From assembly GCA_002369155.1 (NCBI GenBank), contig DFEM01000125.1:1-45641 (forward strand): a stretch of 45,641 bases of DNA, given 5' to 3'. The position numbers and the translations under genes are program-made. Below the pieces are notes generated by a model, which made no database searches, was not told the DNA's origin, and worked only from the letters and a program-made list of their open reading frames with translations. Below are positions 1 to 7,105 of the stretch, one piece after another (within the stretch, counting starts at the first letter, position 1; every line of letters starts with the position of its first letter). This DNA comes from Lachnospiraceae bacterium UBA3802. Its GTDB lineage: Bacteria; Bacillota; Clostridia; Lachnospirales; Lachnospiraceae.

Positions 1-50
1 TTGCCGGCAGGAATCTGTAACTTGATATAACCTGAAACTTTCTTTGCCAT
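1..50 (-). CDS. rplK: 50S ribosomal protein L11, N-terminal fragment
   Basis: Only the first 16 codons lie in the window; the gene continues beyond the left edge. The visible residues, beginning MAKKVSGYIKLQIPAGK, match the highly conserved L11 N-terminus (established family knowledge). An AGGAGGT ribosome binding site at 58-64 fixes the start at 50. It follows nusG in the usual secE-nusG-rplK order, which supports the call. L11 belongs to the GTPase-associated stalk base of the large ribosomal subunit. Nothing can be said about the rest of the protein. Confidence 0.93.
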   Translation of the reverse strand, partial: MAKKVSGYIKLQIPAG

Positions 51-166
51 TTTGGCTACCTCCTAATAAAATGTGGTTCGGCGCCGCAACCTATTTTGCG
101 GCTCCCACTGTTCAAGAACATCTATAAAATATAGGAAATCCTATGAACAACCTTGGTTGCTGTGCA

Positions 167-745
167 TTACATCTTTTTGATGTCTGCGAAACTGATTTCA
201 ACAGGTGTCTCACGTCCGAAAAGTTCAACGTTGATTGTAACAACCTGTTTGTTTTCGTCAACCCTTTTAACCACGCCGACTGTTCCGACCCAGACACCGG
301 CAATAACATTAACCGTATCTCCTTCGGCAACATCAACATGAATTCTTTCGGGTCCTTCGAAGCTAAGCGCCTTCATTTCATCCTCTGTAAGAGGAACAGG
401 CTTGCTTCCGGGTCCTACGAATCCCGTAACACCTCTGGTATTCCTTACAACATACCATGCGGAGTTGTCATCCGCATCCATATGAATAAGTACATAACCG
501 GGGAACATCTTCTTTTCGGATGTCTTTCTCACACCGTTCTTAACTTCGGAAACTTCCTGCATGGGAACCTTCACCTCAAGAATGGTCTCTCTGAGTTCGG
601 GTCTGTTTTCGATAGCTTTCTCAATGTTGGTCTTTACCTTATTCTCGTATCCCGAGTAAGTATGAACAACATACCATCCCATACCCTTGCCGGACTTATT
701 GTCGCTCTGCCCGATATCGTACTCTTCTTCGATAAATCCTTCCAT
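167..745 (-). CDS. nusG: Transcription termination/antitermination factor NusG
   Basis: 192 residues. NusG binds RNA polymerase and affects pausing, termination and transcription-translation coupling. The NGN domain spans roughly residues 22-130, with the WYVVHTYSGYENKV core and the MFPGYVLIHM segment. A C-terminal KOW domain (about 140-192) carries GDTVNVIAGVWVG and ends in FGRETPVEI. The GGAGGT site five bases before the ATG supports the first methionine, so this NusG has an acidic N-terminal extension of about 20 residues compared with the E. coli protein. It lies between secE and rplK and is probably co-transcribed with rpmG and secE from the promoter at 1288-1316. Confidence 0.97.
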   Translation of the reverse strand: MEGFIEEEYDIGQSDNKSGKGMGWYVVHTYSGYENKVKTNIEKAIENRPELRETILEVKVPMQEVSEVKNGVRKTSEKKMFPGYVLIHMDADDNSAWYVVRNTRGVTGFVGPGSKPVPLTEDEMKALSFEGPERIHVDVAEGDTVNVIAGVWVGTVGVVKRVDENKQVVTINVELFGRETPVEISFADIKKM

Positions 746-798
746 TTAAACCTCCGTGCCCGCCTTCATTAATATAACGAAAGCCGGTTTCGCAATCT

Positions 799-1002
799 TT
801 ACAGACCTGTAAGGAAATTAATTCCGTACTGTACCCCTAAATCGATAAAAGCAATCAAAACAGCCACGATAACCGTGATAACGGTAACGACAACCGTCTG
901 CTTTACAACATCGTTTCTGGTAGGCCATGTAATCTTTTTAAATTCAGATCTTATACCCTTAAAGAAGTTTCTTTTGGGTTTATTCTGCTTTTCTTCTGCC
1001 AT
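799..1002 (-). CDS. secE: Preprotein translocase subunit SecE
   Basis: 67 residues, the short Gram-positive form with a single membrane span. SecE clamps the SecY channel in the plasma membrane. A basic N-terminus is followed by the family motif GIRSEFKKITWPTRNDV (residues about 16-32) and one hydrophobic segment of about 20 residues near 36-57. It sits between rpmG and nusG, which is the standard order in Firmicutes. No oddities are seen. Confidence 0.96.
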   Translation of the reverse strand: MAEEKQNKPKRNFFKGIRSEFKKITWPTRNDVVKQTVVVTVITVIVAVLIAFIDLGVQYGINFLTGL

Positions 1003-1038
1003 AGTATATCCCTTTCCGGATTAAGCCGAATACCCGAA

Positions 1039-1188
1039 TTACTTTGTCTCTTTATGTAAAGTATGAGCCTTGCAGAATCTGCAGTACTTCTTTGTTTCCA
1101 TTCTGTCGGGATGAGTCTTTTTATCCTTTGTTGTGTTATAGTTTCTCTGCTTGCATTCTGTACATGCCAATGTGATTCTTGTACGCAT
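1039..1188 (-). CDS. rpmG: 50S ribosomal protein L33 (zinc-ribbon form)
   Basis: A 49-residue gene read directly from the minus strand. It begins [17 protein letters not shown] and contains two CxxC pairs (CTEC and CRFC), the signature of the zinc-binding L33 form. Composition is strongly basic. It precedes secE and nusG, as in many Firmicutes, and its start lies about 90 bases downstream of the promoter at 1288-1316. L33 is a small large-subunit protein near the E site. The GGAGGTAATAAATA stretch upstream of the ATG supplies the ribosome binding site. Confidence 0.95.
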   Translation of the reverse strand: MRTRITLACTECKQRNYNTTKDKKTHPDRMETKKYCRFCKAHTLHKETK

Positions 1189-1256
1189 TATTTATTACCT
1201 CCGTAACCGTATGTTAACAGTAATTTCATTCTTAGACTGATTTTAGAGTGCATAAA

Positions 1257-1339
1257 AAAAAGACCTAAAAAACAATCTTGCTTAAGTAGAATATCATATC
1301 GAATCTGCGCAGTCAACATTTTTTTATAAAGGTCTTTTT
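1257..1339 (-). terminator. Long-loop intrinsic terminator candidate of the GtrII-like gene
   Basis: Perfect 10-bp inverted repeat: AAAAAGACCT at 1257-1266 and AGGTCTTTTT at 1330-1339. It lies just after the stop codon at 1358 and is followed, in the direction of transcription, by a T run. An A-run/T-run pairing just inside the stem (with a small bulge) could lengthen the helix. The loop is unusually long, about 63 nt, and contains the rpmG promoter. Terminator function is inferred. Confidence 0.55.
1288..1316 (-). promoter_or_regulatory. Sigma-A promoter for rpmG-secE-nusG
   Basis: On the minus strand, a -35 box TTGACT (1311-1316) and a -10 box TATTCT (1288-1293) are separated by exactly 17 bp. 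Transcription should start near 1281, leaving a leader of about 90 nt before rpmG. The position directly upstream of an essential gene run supports the call. Confidence 0.78.
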
Positions 1340-1357
1340 GTTTTATCCTTATCGGTT

Positions 1358-2992
1358 TTATTTATCGGGAGCCTGTTCCCAGATTTTTACCACCACCTTG
1401 TCCCCAATCATCCGAATCGAACCCTTGTTGGGCCAGATGGGCATTTCGGCATATTCCTCGCTTTGAACGGCATCAAGATATTCCTGATTGGTAAAGTATT
1501 CGGCGTTAACTCCCATATAATCCATGAAGAAATGATATCTGCAGGAAATCATTCCGTATATATTGCCCCAGAAAATCAGTCCGCCCTCCTGCTCGGCATA
1601 CATGAATATCTGTGGGTATCTGTCTTTTACGGGAGTATACGAGAAAGCTCCTCCGAGGACTATCGGCGTCTTGTCAGGCTCGTATTCTTCTATTTCATAT
1701 ATTTCTTCAAGCATCAAAAGAGCCTGTTTCTCGGCATAATCATATGAATACTTATACATAAAAGTCGTACAGTTGGCCGCAACCACGTTTCCGAAAAGAA
1801 CAAGCGCAATCATGATTACCGATACATACGCCAAAATATTATTGAAGATTTTCTTTCCTATATAATTATGGAAGAAAAGAAGAATCGCAAAAATCAAAAC
1901 GTACTGATATTTCATCAGTGCCCTTACTCCGCCTGTGGGAATAAGCACAAGTATTAAGTTCATTGCAAGCGGCAATACAAAGAGCGCGCCTATTATCGTA
2001 AAAGCATGAGCAATCTTTTTGTTTTTAAACTTAAGAACGATTATTATTACGGAAAGAATTGCAATCACGCCAAAGATAACCGCATAAACCATATCCCTTG
2101 CAAGCACGTCATCATCAAAATAGGAAAAGAACCAAACATAGGCGTATTTAAGAGAAAAGCCTATATTCTGTTTAATGCTCTCAAAAGAGAATTCGTTTAC
2201 CCTGTGCTCCGTGCCCGTATGATAAATTTTCATCATAAGTCTTGAGAAGGGCATGTCGATTACCGCGCCAAGCAATCCGGCGAGTGCGCTCAAGCCGAAA
2301 TTGGCAAAGCATATTCCGATTTTTTCTTCGGATACGGCATCATATAAAAGCATAACCACGGCAAGTGCCGCAGCAGCACCGACGTAGGACTGGTACGAAC
2401 CCATCATCATAAGGAAGAAAAGAACGGATATTATAAAAGGAAGAACTTTTCTTTTTCTCGCAAGCATTATTCCGATGGTAACCGCCAAAAACGAAAACGA
2501 ATATGCAAGCGCCATGTAAAGATAAGCGAACTGGTGGGATATAACGGGAAAGCTTACCATTGCCGCAGTAAGAAGACACACGTAAAGCGGCTTGTCGATT
2601 TTCATCATGTGGCAGATTAAAAGCGCCGACAATCCGATCATCGCACAGTAAAGCGTCACGGTAAGTGCGGGGATAACCACGTTTTTGCCGGCAATCGTAT
2701 TAAGATAACGAATCATCCATCTTGCCTGGGATGTGGCATAGTCCGCATTTCTGTAATATCTTAATCCTTCGCATAAAAGATCCGGACAGCCGAGTCCGTA
2801 GATCATCTCATAAAAATAACAGACGAAAGTCATTACAATGGTGGTAATGATTCCGGTAATCGTTAATTTCTTATATTCTCCCATGCTCTCTTTCAAAAAA
2901 TCGCCGAGTGCTTCATCGGGGCTCTTTTTTATAAAGGAAGCAAGTTTTGAAAAGATATTTGTTTTGTTGTCGTTATTCTCTTCTTTAGCCAT
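1358..2992 (-). CDS. GtrII-like multi-pass membrane protein (glucosyltransferase domain family)
   Basis: 544 residues with about ten to eleven hydrophobic segments between residues 45 and 430, then a soluble C-terminal part of about 110 residues. After the first membrane span comes a polar loop with GCPDLLCEGLRYY and an RW pair, resembling the GtrII glucosyltransferase family (Pfam Glucos_trans_II), whose members move lipid-linked glucose onto surface polymers outside the membrane. The first 40 residues are charged and cytosolic. The gene stands alone behind its own promoter (3047-3075) and is divergent to the flagellar gene at 3223. The ribosome binding site is weak. Family assignment is moderately secure; the acceptor is unknown. 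Confidence 0.65.
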   Translation of the reverse strand: MAKEENNDNKTNIFSKLASFIKKSPDEALGDFLKESMGEYKKLTITGIITTIVMTFVCYFYEMIYGLGCPDLLCEGLRYYRNADYATSQARWMIRYLNTIAGKNVVIPALTVTLYCAMIGLSALLICHMMKIDKPLYVCLLTAAMVSFPVISHQFAYLYMALAYSFSFLAVTIGIMLARKRKVLPFIISVLFFLMMMGSYQSYVGAAAALAVVMLLYDAVSEEKIGICFANFGLSALAGLLGAVIDMPFSRLMMKIYHTGTEHRVNEFSFESIKQNIGFSLKYAYVWFFSYFDDDVLARDMVYAVIFGVIAILSVIIIVLKFKNKKIAHAFTIIGALFVLPLAMNLILVLIPTGGVRALMKYQYVLIFAILLFFHNYIGKKIFNNILAYVSVIMIALVLFGNVVAANCTTFMYKYSYDYAEKQALLMLEEIYEIEEYEPDKTPIVLGGAFSYTPVKDRYPQIFMYAEQEGGLIFWGNIYGMISCRYHFFMDYMGVNAEYFTNQEYLDAVQSEEYAEMPIWPNKGSIRMIGDKVVVKIWEQAPDK

Positions 2993-3046
2993 TTTTTTCT
3001 TTCACTTTTTTGTTATGGTTACATAATATTTACTCAAACACATAAA

Positions 3047-3075
3047 ATTATAATTTGTTTGCCTGTTTTTGACAA
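3047..3075 (-). promoter_or_regulatory. Sigma-A promoter for the GtrII-like gene
   Basis: Minus strand -35 box TTGTCA (3070-3075) and perfect -10 box TATAAT (3047-3052) with a 17-bp spacer. It lies 55 bases before the start codon. Its -35 overlaps a TTGACA on the plus strand (3069-3074), so the divergent promoters may share or compete for this site. Confidence 0.8.
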
Positions 3076-3092
3076 GAAATCGCAAAAAATTG

Positions 3093-3121
3093 TTGTATAT
3101 TTATGTGAACTGTGGTACTAT
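3093..3121 (+). promoter_or_regulatory. Candidate extended -10 promoter for the FliD-like gene
   Basis: TGgTACTAT at 3113-3121 is an extended -10 element. A poor -35 (TTGTAT, 3093-3098) lies 17 bp upstream. A perfect TTGACA also lies at 3069-3074, but its best-spaced -10 matches are weak. I see no clear sigma-28-type flagellar promoter here. Tentative. Confidence 0.4.
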
Positions 3122-3135
3122 GTATTTGTAATAAT

Positions 3136-3190
3136 AGCATAAGTCTATGCTCGTGCCGGGGTGACGGATACCCAATCAGTATCAAACGGC
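3136..3190 (+). other. Structured 5' leader of the FliD-like mRNA
   Basis: The roughly 95-nt leader contains several short pairings. AGCATA (3136-3141) pairs with TATGCT (3146-3151) around a 4-nt loop. GCCG (3155-3158) pairs with CGGC (3187-3190), enclosing GGGT (3159-3162) / ACCC (3170-3173) and the partly competing GATAC (3167-3171) / GTATC (3179-3183). The last two cannot fully form together, so alternate folds are possible. It does not match a riboswitch consensus I recognise. Confidence 0.4.
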
Positions 3191-3222
3191 AATCGATTTC
3201 AAGGAAGAAAGGAGGGAGCAGG

Positions 3223-4521
3223 ATGGCTTATTCAATGGCTTTAAACAACATCTATAACAACTATCTGTCTACGTATGCGCCTAAAGCAAGCGGTCGTTAT
3301 GACGCGCACAAGAAAAGCGAACTCAAAGGCGTATATAATTCCATTGTGAAGATAAATAAAGAATCTCCCCTTTCGATTATCGATTCGAGCATCGATACTC
3401 AGTCTTATGCCGTTAACATGAAAGAAAATGCCAGGGAGTTAAGAAACACCATCGCTTCGCTCGGCGGTTTGGATGAAGAAGATCTTCTTAATAAGAAGAC
3501 TGCCTTCTCTTCGTCAGTCGATACGGCGGATGTTAAATATATAGGAGACAGCTACGACGATGACACTTCGGAATTTAAACTCTTCGTCGAGAAGCTGGCC
3601 ACAAGTCAGATTAATACCGGTACTCCTCTTCGCGATGAGCCCGTATCCCTGTCTCCCGGAACCTATTCGTTCGATGTTGCGATAAACAACATGAGCTACG
3701 AATTCCAGTTCAATATTAATGAAGGAGAAACCAATCTCCAGCTTCAGGAAAAGCTTTCAAAGCTTATTAACAACTCCAATGTTGGACTTAAATCTTCAAT
3801 AGAGAACACTCCTGAAGGCAATGTATTCAAGCTTGAGACCACACTTACCGGTATAGATGACGACAAGCAGCTGCTCTTCACCATAACGGACGATCAGACT
3901 TCGAAATCTTCCGGTGCGGTTGAGTATCTCGGACTCGATAAAGTTACTCAGCTTCCGGATAATGCGAAATTCTACTTAAACGATGAACCTCATGTTTCAT
4001 ATACAAATCACTTCACGGTAGCCAAGACTTTCGAGATTACGCTCAACAAGGCTCAGGAAATTGATGAAGAACCGATAACCATCGGACTTAAGCCCGATAC
4101 GGATTCGATGAGTGAAAACGTAACAAAATTCGCAATGGGATATAACCGGTTCATCCAGAGCACATCGCAGTTCCTTGCATCGCAGCCAAAGACAAGTTAT
4201 CTCTTAAATGAGATGACGAGAATCTCAAATGTATACGGCAAGGATTTAAGCAATATAGGAATTTCGTTTGATGAAAAAGGATACATGAAAGTCGATGACA
4301 ACATATTATCCGAAAACATCAACAGCACGAGTGCTCTCGAATCGTTCGCAGGGGTCAGAAAGTTTACCAACTCGGTACTTTCTCAGGCCAACCAGGTATC
4401 ATTAAATCCGATGAACTACGTACAAAAAACGATAGTGGCTTACAAGAATCCCGGAAAGGAATTTGTAACACCGTATATTACAAGCCAGTATTCGGGCATG
4501 ATGTTTAACAGCTACTGCTAA
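3223..4521 (+). CDS. FliD-like flagellar hook-associated (filament cap) protein
   Basis: 432 residues from the ATG at 3223, chosen because an AAAGGAGGGAG site ends a few bases before it; a longer reading frame upstream has no such site. The middle (about 150-210) contains SPGTYSFDVAINNMSYEF and a following two-helix segment that resemble the FliD/flagellin hook-in region. Residues about 330-380 (NEMTRISNVYGKDLSNIGIS, then FDEKGYMKVD) resemble the FliD C-terminal signature. The protein is secreted by the flagellar route if this is right, so no signal peptide is expected and none is seen. It is the only plus-strand protein gene here and is not next to fliS or fliC. It could be a cap-like relative rather than true FliD. 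Confidence 0.62.
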   Translation: MAYSMALNNIYNNYLSTYAPKASGRYDAHKKSELKGVYNSIVKINKESPLSIIDSSIDTQSYAVNMKENARELRNTIASLGGLDEEDLLNKKTAFSSSVDTADVKYIGDSYDDDTSEFKLFVEKLATSQINTGTPLRDEPVSLSPGTYSFDVAINNMSYEFQFNINEGETNLQLQEKLSKLINNSNVGLKSSIENTPEGNVFKLETTLTGIDDDKQLLFTITDDQTSKSSGAVEYLGLDKVTQLPDNAKFYLNDEPHVSYTNHFTVAKTFEITLNKAQEIDEEPITIGLKPDTDSMSENVTKFAMGYNRFIQSTSQFLASQPKTSYLLNEMTRISNVYGKDLSNIGISFDEKGYMKVDDNILSENINSTSALESFAGVRKFTNSVLSQANQVSLNPMNYVQKTIVAYKNPGKEFVTPYITSQYSGMMFNSYC

Positions 4522-4536
4522 AGATTAAAACACAAT

Positions 4537-4570
4537 AAAAAAGGTGATTGGAAATCCAATCACCTTTTTT
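4537..4570. terminator. Bidirectional intrinsic terminator
   Basis: Perfect hairpin with arms GGTGATTGG (4543-4551) and CCAATCACC (4556-4564), an AAAT loop, six A on the left and six T on the right. It works on both strands and separates the convergent FliD-like gene (ends 4521) and HPr-like gene (ends 4582). Confidence 0.92.
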
Positions 4571-4581
4571 AATTTTTCTCT

Positions 4582-4866
4582 TTATTCGCTTTTTGGTTCA
4601 ATGCCCTCTCCGAGTCCTTCCTCGATTATTCTCGAGATATTGGCCATTGCCTCTTCTTCGTCATCTCCCTCTACGACAAGTTCGATTGACTCTCCCTGTT
4701 TAACACAGGCTGCAAGGACACTTAAGACACTCTTGGCATTTGTGTTGTTGTTTCTGTAATTAAACGTAATTCTGGATTTGTACTTTACAGCTTCCTTACA
4801 AAGATTTCCCGCCGGTCTTAAATGAAGACCCGTAGGATTATTGATAACTACAGTCTTAGTAAGCAT
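4582..4866 (-). CDS. HPr-family phosphocarrier protein
   Basis: 94 residues from the ATG at 4866, which has a GGGGGG ribosome binding site; a longer frame adds 24 unrelated residues. HPr transfers phosphate from PEP via EI to sugar-specific EIIA proteins and, in Firmicutes, is phosphorylated on a serine by HPr kinase to act with CcpA. The active histidine His15 lies in GLHLRPAG and the regulatory serine Ser46 in NAKSVLSVL, both at canonical positions, so both phosphorylations look possible. It is the last gene of the cdaA-cdaR run, 68 bp after cdaR, with no ptsI next to it. It may be the housekeeping HPr or a Crh-like relative; the retained histidine argues against Crh. Confidence 0.88.
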   Translation of the reverse strand: MLTKTVVINNPTGLHLRPAGNLCKEAVKYKSRITFNYRNNNTNAKSVLSVLAACVKQGESIELVVEGDDEEEAMANISRIIEEGLGEGIEPKSE

Positions 4867-4934
4867 ACGTTTTCCCCCCGGTTTTCGTACCCTCTTTGTT
4901 TGATATAATATTTTACCACTTTTTGGGGTAAAAC

Positions 4935-6227
4935 TCAAGTTTCACTCTCTGTTATTCTGATTCGAAGTTTAAGCTTGTCATCAGTTCTTAACCCGTTCGG
5001 AAGAGTAATCTTTAACGGTACCGTAAATACTCCGGGACTCATACTCGTAAAGTTGTTGTCCTTAAGATACTGATCGAAGTCAGCTTCAACTTTTATATCA
5101 GTGGAACTTATGTTTTCTATATCCCTGGCAAGGCCGTAAACGGTAACTTCAATCTTGTTGTCGGCCGCGCTTTCATACCCGTTTAAGATTTCAGCTTCAA
5201 GTCCTTCGGGAAGGCTATCTACTCCCACTTTCGAAAGATAAATATTGAAATCTTTGCTTAATTCCTTTTCAATTTCTACCGAAACGGTAACATTGCCGCT
5301 GAAGGATTTGCTTGCGGCTTCAACTCCGTTGGGAAGATAGTTGAATATATTGACTGTTGTGACATAATCGGAGTTCTGATCCGAAATATTCACAGCGGAT
5401 GAATATATGGTCACGCTGTTTATATTGTCAAGCACTGACTTGGGGCCTGCAATATATACTTCAGCAGGATCAATATCAATCTTTCCGGTCATCCTGTAGC
5501 CTTCTTCGGGATCTCCCAAAGGATTGCAGTTAACAGGAATCTTCTTGGTATAAAGGATTTCCTGATTAACATTGATATTGTCGATGTTAAGCTTGAGTCT
5601 CGAAGAATCAACTCTGTCTCCAACGGCGTCATAAAGAATGACGGGAACGGATGCCGATACATTATTGGTAGCGCCTTCGACATCAATCTGAACCTTGGCT
5701 GACTGAACCTTATCGATAACGGACTTGGGTCCCGTAATCTTAATACGGTTTAAGTTGACTGAGAAATCGCCTGTTATATAATCATCTGCCGGTATGCCGA
5801 TGGTCTCAACCTGAATGACTTTTTGAAGTTCAACAAGTTCTTCGATGTTGAATTCGGCGAATTCATCGTCACATTTCATGTTATCGATATCGCCCGAATA
5901 TTTGTTGGATGCAACTTTAAGCACAACCGTATTTTCTTTGGTGAGTTCTTTTAAATCGGCTATAACGCTGATATTGTCTTTTGATAAATCCTCGATAACG
6001 GATCTTCTTCCTGTTACCGTAACATCAACCGTATCTTTGCCGTCTTTGAATTCGCATACAAGCTTCTGATCCGTAAGCGAAAGTTCATTTGCAAGAGTAA
6101 TCGGTACATCATTAAACTGTACTGTCTTTACGGGATCGTCAATGTTAACAACTATCACCCAGATGATAATCGAAAAGAGAACGGCGAGGACTTTGAGATT
6201 AAGATTGTGAGTCAGTTTTTGCTTCAT
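4935..6227 (-). CDS. cdaR: YbbR-domain protein, regulator of diadenylate cyclase (CdaR)
   Basis: 430 residues. The start at 6227 is chosen for its GGGGAGG site and because MKQKLTHNLNLKVLAVLFSI is the usual YbbR N-terminus; it overlaps cdaA by 29 bp, suggesting translational coupling. One membrane anchor spans about residues 11-30. The remainder is outside the cell and holds about four YbbR repeats, each with an I-x-GP or V-TG-type turn (for example KITGPKSVIDKV and YIAGPKSVLDNI). In Firmicutes CdaR binds CdaA and modulates c-di-AMP synthesis. Location after cdaA confirms identity. The usual third partner, glmM, is absent; an HPr gene follows instead. Confidence 0.92.
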   Translation of the reverse strand: MKQKLTHNLNLKVLAVLFSIIIWVIVVNIDDPVKTVQFNDVPITLANELSLTDQKLVCEFKDGKDTVDVTVTGRRSVIEDLSKDNISVIADLKELTKENTVVLKVASNKYSGDIDNMKCDDEFAEFNIEELVELQKVIQVETIGIPADDYITGDFSVNLNRIKITGPKSVIDKVQSAKVQIDVEGATNNVSASVPVILYDAVGDRVDSSRLKLNIDNINVNQEILYTKKIPVNCNPLGDPEEGYRMTGKIDIDPAEVYIAGPKSVLDNINSVTIYSSAVNISDQNSDYVTTVNIFNYLPNGVEAASKSFSGNVTVSVEIEKELSKDFNIYLSKVGVDSLPEGLEAEILNGYESAADNKIEVTVYGLARDIENISSTDIKVEADFDQYLKDNNFTSMSPGVFTVPLKITLPNGLRTDDKLKLRIRITESET

Positions 6228-7092
6228 CTTTCTTGCCCTCCCCTTTATTTTTGCCGAGTCTCTTCGGCTTGCCTTCTTTCTTATCCTGAATTCTCTCAAG
6301 TTTTCTTCTTAAGTCGATAACATCAAGGCATCTGAAAAGTTCACCGTTTTGTGCAACGCTGACTTTACCTGTTTCTTCCGAAACTATAATAACCAATGCA
6401 TCCGTAACTTCGGATATGCCCACACCTGCACGGTGTCTTGTACCAAGATCCTTGCTTAAAGATCTGTTATCCGAAAGAGGAAGGTAACAGGTGGCGGACT
6501 GAACTCTGTCCCCGCGAATAATTACCGCACCGTCATGCAAAGGTGTGTTGTGTTCGAATATATTAACAAGAAGCTGACTGGTAACCAAACCGTCAATGGT
6601 AATACCGGTTCTTTCGTATTCTTCAAGAGGGGATTCCGCCTGAATTACAATAAGAGCACCTGTTTTGGCACGTCCCATTTCAAAGCATGCGCTTATAATC
6701 TCATTTAAGGTTTTATCGGAAAATCTTCCTTCATTCTGCTTGTCGCCGAGCAGAACAAGTGTTGTCAAAAGATTGTTTTTACCAAGGTCTTCAATAAGTC
6801 TTCTGATTTCGGGCTGCAGGGCAACAATGATTGCAACGGCACCCAAAGTAAAGAGTGACTTGCCGATCCAGATAATGGTCGTCATGTCGAGTATCTCTGC
6901 AACCGCCATGAATACAAGAATAACGGCAAGGCCCTTAACAACAGCCCATGCTCTGGTATTCTTCATCCATTTCATTGCCTGATACAATAAAAAGGCAAGG
7001 ATAATCATTTCGAGAATATCCAAAATGCCGACTCTGGGAAGTCTGAATGCGGCCAAATATGAACTTATAAAATCAAAAGTTCTCGAAAACAT
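6199..7092 (-). CDS. cdaA: Membrane diadenylate cyclase CdaA (c-di-AMP synthase)
   Basis: 297 residues. CdaA joins two ATP molecules to cyclic di-AMP, which controls potassium and osmolyte balance and wall homeostasis. Three N-terminal membrane helices (about 22-92) precede the cytosolic DAC domain. The catalytic DGA triad is at 187-189 (LHDGAVII) and the RHR motif at 219-221 (GTRHRAGVG). The C-terminus ends in a lysine-rich, probably flexible tail. It is followed by cdaR with a 29-bp overlap and preceded at 13 bp by a membrane protein of unknown role. All catalytic residues are present, so activity is expected. Confidence 0.96.
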   Translation of the reverse strand: MFSRTFDFISSYLAAFRLPRVGILDILEMIILAFLLYQAMKWMKNTRAWAVVKGLAVILVFMAVAEILDMTTIIWIGKSLFTLGAVAIIVALQPEIRRLIEDLGKNNLLTTLVLLGDKQNEGRFSDKTLNEIISACFEMGRAKTGALIVIQAESPLEEYERTGITIDGLVTSQLLVNIFEHNTPLHDGAVIIRGDRVQSATCYLPLSDNRSLSKDLGTRHRAGVGISEVTDALVIIVSEETGKVSVAQNGELFRCLDVIDLRRKLERIQDKKEGKPKRLGKNKGEGKKDEAKTDSQS

Positions 7093-7105
7093 TCCTTAAA
7101 TCCTT

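Noticed and set aside
143..772. 209-codon plus-strand frame opposite nusG
   Set aside because: Antisense shadow of a certain gene; no ribosome binding site and no recognisable protein.
3069..3074. TTGACA as the -35 of the FliD-like gene
   Set aside because: The best -10 candidates at 17-18 bp are poor (GTTGTA, TTGTAT) and TATATT lies 21 bp away; the same bases form the -35 of the divergent gene.
3150..3200. c-di-GMP (GEMM) riboswitch ahead of the FliD-like gene
   Set aside because: A short GGGGTGACGGAT stretch looks superficially similar, but the two conserved aptamer arms and the GNRA tetraloop/receptor are not present.
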